Of a DNA stretch of 64,000 nucleotides, positions 8,708 to 18,124 are shown in pieces (positions within the stretch are counted from its first letter, which is position 1; the number at the start of each line of letters is the position of its first letter). The stretch is taken from contig NZ_AP019797.1 of the NCBI RefSeq assembly GCF_009936275.1, positions 2,773,890 to 2,837,889 of the forward strand, in the 5' to 3' direction. The stretch comes from Rhodothermus marinus. GTDB lineage: Bacteria; Bacteroidota; Rhodothermia; Rhodothermales; Rhodothermaceae. Made by a program: the position numbers and the translations under genes. A model generated the notes under the pieces. It saw only the letters and a program-made list of their open reading frames with translations. It had not been told where the DNA came from and ran no database searches.

Positions 8708-9646
8708 ATGCACGCGGCGCGTCCGACCCTGAGCCGACTGGAACTGCGCTGTCCACCGCTTCCCCAGACACTGGTGGAAGCCATGAAATTGCTCAACCGG
8801 CCCGATCAGCTCGAAGTGAAGCCGATCACCCGGCTGGTGGAGCGTGACCCCGTCGTAGTGGCCCGCCTGCTGCAGATCGTCAACTCGGCCTACTACGGGC
8901 TGCGCCGCACGGTCAGCAGCGTCGAACGCGCCGTGGTGCTGCTGGGGCCGGTCAGTGTGGCCGGCATCATCGTGGGCATGCACATGCTGCGGCTGCGCAC
9001 CACGCTGCCCGGTTCGGCCATGGCCTGCTTCAACCGACTGGCCCAGCACTGCCAGGCCACCGCCTTTCTGGCCCGCCACCTGCTCGAGACGGTGTTGCCC
9101 CGCCTGAGCGGCCAGACGGGCGTGGGCTTCACGGCCGGCCTGCTGCATGATTTCGGCAAAATCATTCTGATCTATAACTTTCCCCATGAAGCCGTCGGCT
9201 TCTACGAGCAGCAACGCCTGCAAAACGAAGTGCAGGCCAGCGACGAGCGCCACCTGGAGCAGCTTCTGTTCGGTTGCGACCACACCGAGGCCGGCGAATA
9301 CGTGGCGCGCAAGCTGAACTTTCCCGATGTGCTCGTCGATGTGATCCGCTACCACCACGCGCCCCACCAGACGCCCGCTACCAGCGAGGCCTACATGATC
9401 ACGCCGGCCGTGGCCGTGGCCGACCTGGTCGCCCGCACCATGGGCTACGCCTTCACGCACCCGCTGAGTCCGGAGCAGTGCCTGGAGCATCCGGCCTGGC
9501 AACTGCTGCTAAAGCGTTACAAACTGAGTGACTGGACTCCCCAAAGCCTGTTGGCCCACCTGCAGGAGCAGCAGGAATTCCTGGACCAGCACGTGCAACA
9601 TCTGAGCCTCCCCAACCCGCTCCAGCATAACCGACGCGCCCTATGA
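8708..9646 (+). CDS. HDOD-domain protein
   Basis: 312 aa. The HDOD domain covers about residues 12-215: LPQTLVEAMKLLN, then IVNSAYYGLRRTVSSVERAV (the S..yg...i.s...Ai motif), VSVAGIIVGM, and GLLHDFGKIIL, which keeps the HD-type HD pair. DHTEAGEYVARKLNFPDVLV and IRYHHAP complete it. HDOD proteins are signalling outputs, often fused to or next to receiver domains and frequently linked to motility or c-di-GMP. The stop overlaps the following receiver-like gene (ATGA), so the two are probably made together. It lies 12 nt after the TPR gene, so it probably belongs to the flagellar transcript. Confidence 0.85.
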   Translation: MHAARPTLSRLELRCPPLPQTLVEAMKLLNRPDQLEVKPITRLVERDPVVVARLLQIVNSAYYGLRRTVSSVERAVVLLGPVSVAGIIVGMHMLRLRTTLPGSAMACFNRLAQHCQATAFLARHLLETVLPRLSGQTGVGFTAGLLHDFGKIILIYNFPHEAVGFYEQQRLQNEVQASDERHLEQLLFGCDHTEAGEYVARKLNFPDVLVDVIRYHHAPHQTPATSEAYMITPAVAVADLVARTMGYAFTHPLSPEQCLEHPAWQLLLKRYKLSDWTPQSLLAHLQEQQEFLDQHVQHLSLPNPLQHNRRAL

Positions 9647-10098
9647 AACTGCTGCTGATCGAACCCTCCCAGCTTCGTTGCCGCATCAGCAACCTGCTGC
9701 GGCTGGGCGGCATCGAAGATGTCACCGAAGCGACGAGCAGCACCGAAGCGCTCCGGCTGCTGCAGAAACAGGTTTTCGATCTGCTGCTCATCGGTCCCAC
9801 CGTGAAGGACCCTTCCGGTCTGGAATTGCTGCGCCGCGTGCGCCAGATGGAAGGCCATGAAGATACGGCCGCGCTGATCTTTCTGGACATGCCCACCGAC
9901 GAACTCGTGCTGGAAGCGGCCGAACTGGACGTGCAGGGCATCATCGTGGTGCCTTTTGAAGACGACTACCTGCTCTACCGCGTGCGCGAGACGCTGCGCA
10001 AGCTGCGCCAGCGCCGGCTGCAGGCCGAAAAGCCCGCCTACCGCAAGCGCCTGCACCTGGTTACTTCTTCCAGTCCCGGCAAATCCTCCACGACATAG
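9643..10098 (+). CDS. Degenerate receiver-domain protein
   Basis: 151 aa, one CheY-like fold of about 120 aa with a short basic tail. The fold is readable: beta1 KLLLIEPSQL, beta3 FDLLLIGPTVKDPSGLELLR, beta4 AALIFLDMP, beta5 VQGIIVVPFEDDYL. The key residues are gone. The acidic pair after beta1 is Glu-Pro, the phospho-acceptor Asp after beta3 is Gly, and the beta5 Lys of KP is Val. The PSGLELLRRVR helix and the PF pair remain. The protein is therefore unlikely to be phosphorylated and is probably a pseudo-receiver working with the overlapping HDOD protein. Confidence 0.8.
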   Translation: MKLLLIEPSQLRCRISNLLRLGGIEDVTEATSSTEALRLLQKQVFDLLLIGPTVKDPSGLELLRRVRQMEGHEDTAALIFLDMPTDELVLEAAELDVQGIIVVPFEDDYLLYRVRETLRKLRQRRLQAEKPAYRKRLHLVTSSSPGKSSTT

Positions 10099-10198
10099 GA
10101 GGAACCGTTTCCAAAATGCCCGCCGGTCTTCTCATTCAGCGCCTCGGGCCGTAGATTTCCGGGCAAGACCTTCAGCCGTAAACCAATCCGGCTCGCCC

Positions 10199-12028
10199 AT
10201 GCACCTGACGTGGCTCGACGGCGTGCTGATCGCCGCCTATTTCGTCTTTTCGCTGGGAATCGCGCTGTATTACTATCGCCGCGCCGGAAAAGACACGTCG
10301 GAGTTTTTCCTCTCCGGCCGCAGCATGCCCTGGTGGCTGGCGGGCACCAGCATGGTGGCCACCACGTTCGCGGCCGACACGCCGCTGGCCGTCTCGGAGC
10401 TGGTAGCCTACAACGGCATCGCGGGCAACTGGCTCTGGTGGAATTTCGCGTTGGGTGGCGTGCTCACCGTGTTTTTCTTCGCCCGGCTCTGGCGGCGCAG
10501 CGGCGTGCTGACCGACGTCGAGTTCGTCGAACTGCGCTACAGCGGACCGGCCGCTGCCTGGCTGCGCGGCATCAAGGCCGTCTACTTCGGCCTGCTGATG
10601 AACGTGATCATCATCGGCTGGGTGTCGCTCGCCATGGAAACGGTGATCGACGTGCTGTTTCCGGGGCTGACGCTCTTCGGCCGCGCGTCGTTCACATTGC
10701 TGGGCATCAAAATGAGCGCCTCGCTGGTGCTCGTCGGACTGCTGGTCCTGCTGGTGGGCGTCTACTCGCTGATTTCCGGGCTGTGGGGGGTGGCCGTCAC
10801 CGACCTGTTTCAGTTCGTGCTGGCCATGGTGGGCACCACGCTGCTGGCCTTCTTTGCGCTGGACTTGCCCGAAGTGGGCGGTCTGGCCGGACTGAAAGCC
10901 CGCCTTCCGGAGACCACCTTCCGCATGCTGCCCACCATCGGCGAGGCGGCGCAGGGCGCGGGCGTGCTGGCGCTCTCGGCTGCCGCCTTTGCGGCCTACG
11001 TGGGCGTGCAGTGGTGGGCGAGCTGGTATCCGGGCGCCGAGCCGGGCGGCGGCGGTTACATCGCCCAGCGCATGCTGGGAGCGAAGGACGAGCGACACGC
11101 CGTGTTCTCCGTGCTCTGGTTCAACATCGCCCACTACTGCCTGCGGCCCTGGCCCTGGATCCTGACCGCTCTGGTGGCGCTGCTGCTCTTTCCGGACGAA
11201 AACCCCCGCGCCGCCTACGTGCTCGTCATGCGCGACACGCTGCCCCCGGGCCTGCTGGGCCTGCTGTTTGCCGCCTTTCTGGCCGCCTTCATGAGCACGG
11301 TCTCGACCCAGCTCAACTGGGGCGTCTCGTACCTGGTCAACGACGGCTGGCGCCGCTTTGTGCGCCCCGACGCCGACGAAAAGCACTACGTGCGCGTCGG
11401 GCGCGTGCTGACCTTCCTGTTGGCCGTCGTCAGCGTGCTGGTCACCACCCAGCTCGAATCCATCAGCGGCGCCTGGAGCCTGATTCTGACCGCCTCGGGT
11501 GGGCTGGGCCTTGTGCTGATCCTGCGCTGGTACTGGTGGCGCGTCAACGCCTGGAGCGAACTGACGGCCACGCTCGTACCGCTATTTCTGGCCGGGCTGG
11601 CCCTGCTGGGGGTGCCCGTGCCGGGGCTGCTGGATCCCTTCCCCACCAACCTGTTCGCCGTTGTCGCCTACACGACGCTGGCCTGGGTGACCGTCACGCT
11701 CTTCACACCACCGACCGACACGGCCACGCTCGACGCCTTCTATCGCCGGGTGCGTCCCGCCGGACCCGGCTGGCGTCCCATCGCCGCCCGCCATCCCGAC
11801 ATCTACCCCGATACTTCGCTGGGCACGCTGGCCCTCGACTGGCTGGCCGGCGTCGTGCTCGTCTACAGCACGCTGTTCGGCATCGGCCAGCTCCTGGTGG
11901 GTTCGGCCGGGCTGGGCCTGTTGCTGCTGGCCGTGGCCGTCGGTGCCGGCGCGTTTCTCTGGCGCCATCTGCGCCATCAGTTGCCCCACCCTACCCCGGC
12001 TTCGCGAAACGTCCCGCCGGCCGATTGA
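10199..12028 (+). CDS. Sodium:solute symporter (SSS family)
   Basis: 609 aa polytopic inner-membrane protein with about 13-14 segments. YYYRRAGKDTSEFFLSGRSM and WWLAGTSMVATTFAADTPLA are the conserved SSS loop 1/TM2 region with the Na+-binding TFAADTPL stretch; AAFLAAFMSTVSTQLNWGVS is the TM8 Na2-site motif. Substrate is not readable. This subfamily (long C-terminal part, GLGLVLILRWYWWRVNAWSE) resembles uncharacterised Bacteroidota transporters. The frame is open upstream into the receiver gene, but MHLTWLDGVLIAAYF at 10199 places the first membrane helix correctly. About 100 nt separate it from the previous gene. Confidence 0.88.
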   Translation: MHLTWLDGVLIAAYFVFSLGIALYYYRRAGKDTSEFFLSGRSMPWWLAGTSMVATTFAADTPLAVSELVAYNGIAGNWLWWNFALGGVLTVFFFARLWRRSGVLTDVEFVELRYSGPAAAWLRGIKAVYFGLLMNVIIIGWVSLAMETVIDVLFPGLTLFGRASFTLLGIKMSASLVLVGLLVLLVGVYSLISGLWGVAVTDLFQFVLAMVGTTLLAFFALDLPEVGGLAGLKARLPETTFRMLPTIGEAAQGAGVLALSAAAFAAYVGVQWWASWYPGAEPGGGGYIAQRMLGAKDERHAVFSVLWFNIAHYCLRPWPWILTALVALLLFPDENPRAAYVLVMRDTLPPGLLGLLFAAFLAAFMSTVSTQLNWGVSYLVNDGWRRFVRPDADEKHYVRVGRVLTFLLAVVSVLVTTQLESISGAWSLILTASGGLGLVLILRWYWWRVNAWSELTATLVPLFLAGLALLGVPVPGLLDPFPTNLFAVVAYTTLAWVTVTLFTPPTDTATLDAFYRRVRPAGPGWRPIAARHPDIYPDTSLGTLALDWLAGVVLVYSTLFGIGQLLVGSAGLGLLLLAVAVGAGAFLWRHLRHQLPHPTPASRNVPPAD

Positions 12029-12071
12029 GTATCAGAGGGGCGTTTACGAAGCAGCCGTCACAGCAGGCACC

Positions 12072-12491
12072 ATGCACAAGTTTCGGGGGGAACTGATCAT
12101 CGTCGGCGATCGCGTGCTGATCGAGCCGGACGAAGGGGAACGCCAGACGCAGACCGGCCTGTACCTGCCGGCCACCGTGGTGGAACGCGAGCGCGTGGGC
12201 ACAGGCCGCGTCGTCAAGGTGGGGCCGGGCTATTTGATGCCCAACCCGGAATACTCCGAAAGCGAACCCTGGGCCTCGCACAAGGAGGCCGTCCGCTACC
12301 TGCCGCTGCAGGCCCAGCCCGGCGATTACGCTTTCTTTCTGAAAAAGGATGCCATCGAACTGACCTACGAAAACCGCAACTACGTGATCGTCCCCCACAG
12401 CGCCATTCTGGCCCTGGTGCGCCCGCACACCGAAGACATTCTGGAGAACCTGGACGACCTGGAAGACCTGGACGATTTGCTCAATTCATAG
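12072..12491 (+). CDS. GroES-family (Cpn10-like) protein with insert and acidic tail
   Basis: 139 aa against about 95 for GroES. GDRVLIEPDEGERQTQTGLY, then ERVGTGRVVKVGPG, matches the GroES core including the mobile-loop region and the GxVVxVGPG strand. A segment of about 30 aa (YLMPNPEYSESEPWASHKEA) replaces the roof loop, and the C-terminus ends in an Asp/Glu/Leu repeat (LDDLEDLDDLLNS). No groEL is adjacent. It could be a specialised co-chaperonin or a GroES-fold protein with another job. The start has an ACC-ATG context, 43 nt after the symporter. Confidence 0.75.
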   Translation: MHKFRGELIIVGDRVLIEPDEGERQTQTGLYLPATVVERERVGTGRVVKVGPGYLMPNPEYSESEPWASHKEAVRYLPLQAQPGDYAFFLKKDAIELTYENRNYVIVPHSAILALVRPHTEDILENLDDLEDLDDLLNS

Positions 12492-12508
12492 CCATTTCTC
12501 CGAAATGG
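12492..12508 (+). terminator. short hairpin after GroES-like gene
   Basis: CCATTTC and GAAATGG pair perfectly around a 3-nt loop directly after the stop codon and are followed by TCGTTT. The T run is short, so this is only a possible terminator. The next gene converges from the other strand. Confidence 0.35.
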
Positions 12509-12613
12509 TCGTTTAGTCGGCAAAGCCGCCACCCGTTCGCGGTCAGGGTGTCGTTCAGATAACCCGCTTTCCCTCACAGCCTGGTGCGCAGACGCCTTTG
12601 CTCCCTGGTATCG

Positions 12614-14440
12614 CTATCCCATCTGCTCCCACCAGGGCCGATCTTCGTCGAGCGCTACGGAAGCAGCGGGCGGCGGGGTATGGACGACGGAAGGCGGCGG
12701 TGGCACCGGGGGCGTCGGTGCCGACTCGGGTGAGGGCAAAGGGCGCAACCGCAGCAGGTAGGCCAGATAATGGGCGAACGTCAGCGGAGGAAGGGCGGCC
12801 AGCCGTTGGGACACCTGCTCCCGTTCTGTCTGCTGCACCTGCATGCGCTCGAGCAGCCGCTGCCGCTCTTCCTCGAAGCGGGCCAGCCGCTGGCGCACGT
12901 AGCGCTCCAGACGCAGTTCTTCGGCGGGCGAAAGCCGATCGGGCAGTTCGTCCCGGTAGCGAGCGACCAGTCCGGCCCGCCAGAGGTTGACACGGGCGCG
13001 CGTCTCGTCGCTGAGCTGACGGGCACGGGCCACCCGCTCGGGCGTGGCCTGATAGGCGTTGCGAATGCCGGCCGCCTTGAGCCGGATCACCACCTTGTGC
13101 GACAGCCCTTCGAACTGCGCGGCCTCGTCGATGAAATGATACTTCAGCCGATCATACAGCGCCTCCTCGCGCAATTCCTCCAGCCGCCGCATCCGGAGCG
13201 TCTGCTGTTGCGTGAGAAACGTACGGCGCTCCACGTCGATCCGGTCGAGCTGCCGGTGCAGCCGCTCCAGCAGGCGGTCGAAGAAGGCCAGTTCGCGCCG
13301 GAGCCGCCGCCGACGTCGCACGATCGGAAGCCGTCGGTAATGCATCAGCGCCAGCCCCAGCGCCGCCAGTCCCCCGATCCCCCACACGATGGTGCCCGCG
13401 GTGAGCCCGACCGCAAGCGTCAGGCCCGCTCCGAGCGCCCCCGTGCCCAGCACGCCCGGAAGCCAGGCCCGTTCGAAACGACTGCGTGCCTCGGATGGCC
13501 GCCGACGCGGCCTGCGCCGCCGAGGACGGACGGACCCGGTCTTTACCGCGCCCTCGTGCACCTCGGCCAGCGAGGGCACCTGCTCGGGCTCCAGGTGACA
13601 GGCCTGTCGAAGCAGCGTCACCAGCGGCCGGATCGGCTCCAGCCCGGCCAGCTCCTGAAACAGCGGCGAGCGGTCCGGTGCGTAAAAGTCGCCCGCCCGG
13701 AACAGCAGCGCTTCGTCGAGCGGGTAGCGACGTCCCAGTTCCGGTCGGTGCTGCAATGCCTGCAGCGCCGTGTAGATGACCAGCGCCGGAAAGCGATCGA
13801 TCCAGGGCCCGAAGTCCGCCTCGCTTCGATCCGGGTGCTGGTAGTTGCGATGGCCGAGTTCGGGGCTTTTGCGACCGCGCAGCGCCGGCACGTACACCGC
13901 GTCGTAATCGACCAGCGTGAGCTTCAATTCGTCCGATTCCTGCGCGACGAGCACGTTGCCGTGCTGCAGGTCGCCGTGGGCCATCTCGGCCGCCTCCAGC
14001 CGGGCCACAAGCGCCACCCAGGCCTCGACCAGGCGCGCGAGCACCTCCGGCGCGTCCAGGTGTTCGGCCACGAAGCGGTTGAGCGGCACACCCTCGGCCC
14101 AGTCCATTTTCAAGAGCGGCCAGGTCTGCTCGTCCACCCGAATGCCGGCTTCCTGAAACGCAAAGTCCACGAAAGGAAGCGACGGGTGGCGCTCCAGATG
14201 TCGGGCCAGCGCCCGGTAACGCTCGGCCAGGTCCGGCACCGGAGCGTGGAAGCAGCGCACGGCCCACCGTCGCGCACGCCCCTGCAGCACGAACACGGTC
14301 GCAAAGGCCCCGCTGATCGCCCGGGGCAGTCCCAGCGCGTCCACCTCGGGCGTGGCCTGTTGCAGCTCCGGATCGGTGAAGGCCGTCTCCGGAAACTGCA
14401 CCGCCTCGCGGTACTGACCGGGTGTGGGGAATGCCGGCAT
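12614..14440 (-). CDS. Kinase-like protein with helix-hairpin-helix domain (TerY-P type, YegI-like)
   Basis: 608 aa. Residues about 30-290 form a protein-kinase-like domain: a glycine loop GAFATVF, RWAVRCFHAPVPDLAERYRA, then AHGDLQHGNVLV (catalytic loop HGD....N) and LVDYDAVYVP in place of DFG. The position of the VAIK lysine is Arg (AVRCF). Two hydrophobic segments follow (around 340-390), then a coiled coil and an HHH-like part (GLSHKVVIRLKAAGIRNAYQ). This is the COG4248 architecture, known to accompany TerY VWA and PP2C proteins. Both partners lie about 3 kb away beyond aceA. It starts 4 nt after the scfR stop, with GCC-ATG context. Binding of nucleic acid by the HHH part is inferred. Confidence 0.82.
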   Translation of the reverse strand: MPAFPTPGQYREAVQFPETAFTDPELQQATPEVDALGLPRAISGAFATVFVLQGRARRWAVRCFHAPVPDLAERYRALARHLERHPSLPFVDFAFQEAGIRVDEQTWPLLKMDWAEGVPLNRFVAEHLDAPEVLARLVEAWVALVARLEAAEMAHGDLQHGNVLVAQESDELKLTLVDYDAVYVPALRGRKSPELGHRNYQHPDRSEADFGPWIDRFPALVIYTALQALQHRPELGRRYPLDEALLFRAGDFYAPDRSPLFQELAGLEPIRPLVTLLRQACHLEPEQVPSLAEVHEGAVKTGSVRPRRRRPRRRPSEARSRFERAWLPGVLGTGALGAGLTLAVGLTAGTIVWGIGGLAALGLALMHYRRLPIVRRRRRLRRELAFFDRLLERLHRQLDRIDVERRTFLTQQQTLRMRRLEELREEALYDRLKYHFIDEAAQFEGLSHKVVIRLKAAGIRNAYQATPERVARARQLSDETRARVNLWRAGLVARYRDELPDRLSPAEELRLERYVRQRLARFEEERQRLLERMQVQQTEREQVSQRLAALPPLTFAHYLAYLLRLRPLPSPESAPTPPVPPPPSVVHTPPPAASVALDEDRPWWEQMG

Positions 14441-14444
14441 GGCG

Positions 14445-15962
14445 TCAGGGCAACCGTCCGTTGCGTACCGCTTCAAGTAATGCTTCCAGCGCGGCTTCTC
14501 GTTCCCGCTGCGCTTCCTGGGCCCGGTACACCTCGGGCTCGGCCGCCCGCTCGGCACAGTCGGCCAGCGGGCAACGCTCGCAGGTCAGGTTGACCTCCAG
14601 ATCCGGCAGCGCCGGGTCCTGCGCAAAATGTACCTGCTCGCGGCAATGCGCGTCCAGCAGAAAGCCGATCGCCACACAGGCATTCTGCTCGGGCGTGAGC
14701 ACCAGCGGACGCGCCAGCGCAACGGTAAAGAACGTGGCGTCTTCGTTGATGAAATGCATGCGGGCCGCTGCCACCAGCGGATCGCCTCCCGGGTCCGGCG
14801 GGGGCGTCTGCGCGGCCAGCCGACGCAGCAGTTGAATGGCCACCCAGCGGCGGCAGTAGTGCTCGCCCAGTCCGATCCCGTGCGGCACCGGCACCCGCGA
14901 CAGGTTGAAGACCTTCGTGAGCTGGAAGCGGTCGGTGCCCGGCCGATGGAACAGCCGCAGGAAAAAGAGCTCCCGCAGGCCGAAGTGCTGCGGGAGCAGT
15001 TCGGTCAGCCGGTAGCAGAGCATTTCGGGCGTGGCGCCGTAGCGTTTCAGAAAGGCCCGGAGCACGGCCCCGTCCCAGTGCGGGTAGCTCAGGAAGGTGC
15101 GCAGATCGGCGCAGAGCGTGGCTTCGTCGAGCAGCAGCGCACCGGCGAAGTAGGAAGCCCGGAAGTTGTTGAGCACCTGGTCGAACGACTCGACGCGCAG
15201 CCAGGACGAGGTGATCGCCCGCTCCTTCAGGTCCAGAAACCGATAGCCCAGCTCACGGGCCAGGATGAAGGCCTGCTGCGCCGGCAGCAACCGGCCGTTG
15301 ACGAACAGTACCGGCTGCGGCCCTTCGGCAAAGACGGAGCGAAAACCGTGCAGCACGGGATGACGCGGAAGCGTCTCCGTGTCGATCCGGTAGCCGTAGT
15401 CTTCTTCCAGGATCCGACGCAGGCGTTCGGGCGGAATCGGCTCGCCGGCGGGCAGGTCATACTCTGTCCGAAACGCGCGCGCGGCCTCTTCCAGCTCCGG
15501 GAAGTAGTTGTTGTGCAGTTGCTGGTAGGAGCGCAGCGCGGCAAACAGGAAGTGCTCTACCTGCACGTCGTACATCTTCCCGATCTCCAGGAAGGTGCGC
15601 ACGAGCGCCCCGGCCTTCGTGGGCTGGTCCGTAAAGAGCTGGAAGAGATCTTCAGGCGTCAGGCCAAACAGCTCGAAGGGAAACTCCTGCACGAAAGCAG
15701 ACGAAAAGACCACGGCCAGCGGATCGAGCCGCTCGTCGAGGCGGGGTGAGATCAGTTCCTCGTAGGAGACGGAAAAGACCGAAGCCAGGTCGATGAGTTT
15801 GTCAGGTTTCGGAAATTTTTTGCCCTTTTCGATCTCGCTCAGGTAGGAGACGGAGAGTCCGGCCCGCGAGGCCACATCCTGGAGCGTCAGGCCGCGTTGC
15901 TGGCGGAGCGCTTTGAGTTTCAGGCCAAGGACGAAGCGTACCAGGTCGGCGTTGAGTTCCAT
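14445..15962 (-). CDS. XRE/ScfR (RamB-type) transcriptional regulator
   Basis: 505 aa. Residues about 8-65 are an XRE helix-turn-helix (KLKALRQQRGLTLQDVASRA, GLSVSYLSEIEKGKKFPKPD). The middle resembles the IrrE/ImmA domain, but the zinc site is lost: FILARELGYRF stands where HELGH would be. The C-terminal ScfR-type domain ends with cysteines (LTCERCPLADCAERA). RamB and its relatives sense short-chain acyl-CoA status and control acetate/propionate genes including isocitrate lyase. Here the gene diverges from aceA, with a palindrome between. The ATG at 15962 is preferred over an upstream GTG-started extension because the HTH begins a few residues later. The kinase gene follows by 4 nt. Confidence 0.87.
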   Translation of the reverse strand: MELNADLVRFVLGLKLKALRQQRGLTLQDVASRAGLSVSYLSEIEKGKKFPKPDKLIDLASVFSVSYEELISPRLDERLDPLAVVFSSAFVQEFPFELFGLTPEDLFQLFTDQPTKAGALVRTFLEIGKMYDVQVEHFLFAALRSYQQLHNNYFPELEEAARAFRTEYDLPAGEPIPPERLRRILEEDYGYRIDTETLPRHPVLHGFRSVFAEGPQPVLFVNGRLLPAQQAFILARELGYRFLDLKERAITSSWLRVESFDQVLNNFRASYFAGALLLDEATLCADLRTFLSYPHWDGAVLRAFLKRYGATPEMLCYRLTELLPQHFGLRELFFLRLFHRPGTDRFQLTKVFNLSRVPVPHGIGLGEHYCRRWVAIQLLRRLAAQTPPPDPGGDPLVAAARMHFINEDATFFTVALARPLVLTPEQNACVAIGFLLDAHCREQVHFAQDPALPDLEVNLTCERCPLADCAERAAEPEVYRAQEAQREREAALEALLEAVRNGRLP

Positions 15963-16042
15963 GAGACAGCTCGCGTGCAGTGTCAGGACCGCCCAGTTAA
16001 CGAACAAGTCGGGCGAAAGTCCCTTTTGTGAAATTTCTGTGT

Positions 16043-16058
16043 TAGCGAAATTTCGCTA
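16043..16058. promoter_or_regulatory. 16-bp palindrome abutting the aceA -35 box
   Basis: TAGCGAAATTTCGCTA is a perfect palindrome that ends one base before the aceA TTGACA box. A partial copy of its core (GTGAAATTTC) lies just upstream at 16029-16038, and TTCGCT recurs at 16071-16076. It sits between aceA and the divergent ScfR/RamB-type gene, so it is the likely operator of that regulator. The regulator assignment is inference. Confidence 0.55.
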
Positions 16059-16087
16059 TTGACATGTCAGTTCGCTGAACGTATGGT
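16059..16087 (+). promoter_or_regulatory. sigma-70-type promoter of aceA
   Basis: A perfect TTGACA (16059-16064) is followed after 17 bases by TATGGT (16082-16087), matching the consensus -10 at four of six positions. The expected start near 16094 leaves a leader of about 35 nt before the aceA ATG. Confidence 0.6.
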
Positions 16088-16129
16088 ATCACCAGACGCT
16101 TCCAATTATCAACCAACCTCGCAGTCGCC

Positions 16130-17416
<1,287 letters not shown>

Positions 17417-17424
17417 GCGTCCGC

Positions 17425-18117
17425 CTACCGGGGACAGTGCACCACCACGGCGGCCACGTCGTCGTTGCGCAGGGCGCGACGGCGGCGGGCCGCCGTAACG
17501 TGTCGGGCCAGTTCGCCGGTCGTCAGACGCAGCGGCAGCGTCGGATCGTCGCCCAGCAGCCAGGCACCCAGCGCATCGGTGGCCAGCACGAACGCATCGC
17601 CCGGAAGCCATTGCGCTTCAGTGACTTCAACAGGAGGTGGCATGCCATCATCCCGGCTACCGAGTAGCACCGGGCGGTGGTGAAACCGGCTCGGGTCGTC
17701 GATCGGCCAGGCCGCAAGCAGCCGGGTTCCGCGCAGGTGAAGCAGCACGGCATCGCCAACGGCCACGGCCCGCCAGGTGCCGTCCGGTTGCACCACGAGT
17801 CCCAGCAGCGCGGCGTGGGCGCCTTCTTCCAGCTTGGCCGCCACGTACCAGGGGAGCGTCTCAGGCACCTCGGGTTGCCAGGCGGCGCGCCAGTCCGCAA
17901 GCCGGTGCTGCAGCGCCTCGGATGTGGCGGGCAGATCGCGGCAGAAGCACTGCACCAGGTGGCGCGCCCAGGCGCCCGAAAAGGCCGACTCGGTAGCCCC
18001 ATCCGCCACGGCCGCCGCAAACGGCCAGCCGGGCCGCACGGCGAAGGCATCTTCGCACGCGGTGGGTGCGGCGCCGTCCCGCGGCAGCCAGAACGTACGC
18101 ACCAGCGGCGCGCGCAT
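17425..18117 (-). CDS. PP2C-type protein phosphatase (TerY-P module)
   Basis: 230 aa. CEDAFAV, then AAAVADGATES (PP2C motif with metal-binding Asp-Gly), FVLATDALGAWLL (motif 8) and NDDVAAVVV (C-terminal metal Asp) mark a soluble PP2C-family serine/threonine phosphatase. It follows the VWA gene by 7 nt in one operon. VWA plus PP2C plus HHH-kinase is the TerY-P triad described from comparative genomics, so this enzyme probably reverses phosphorylation by the kinase encoded at 12614-14440. The ATG at 18117 (GCC context) is chosen because the upstream part of the frame overlaps the VWA gene. Confidence 0.85.
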   Translation of the reverse strand: MRAPLVRTFWLPRDGAAPTACEDAFAVRPGWPFAAAVADGATESAFSGAWARHLVQCFCRDLPATSEALQHRLADWRAAWQPEVPETLPWYVAAKLEEGAHAALLGLVVQPDGTWRAVAVGDAVLLHLRGTRLLAAWPIDDPSRFHHRPVLLGSRDDGMPPPVEVTEAQWLPGDAFVLATDALGAWLLGDDPTLPLRLTTGELARHVTAARRRRALRNDDVAAVVVHCPR

Positions 18118-18124
18118 GGCCGGC

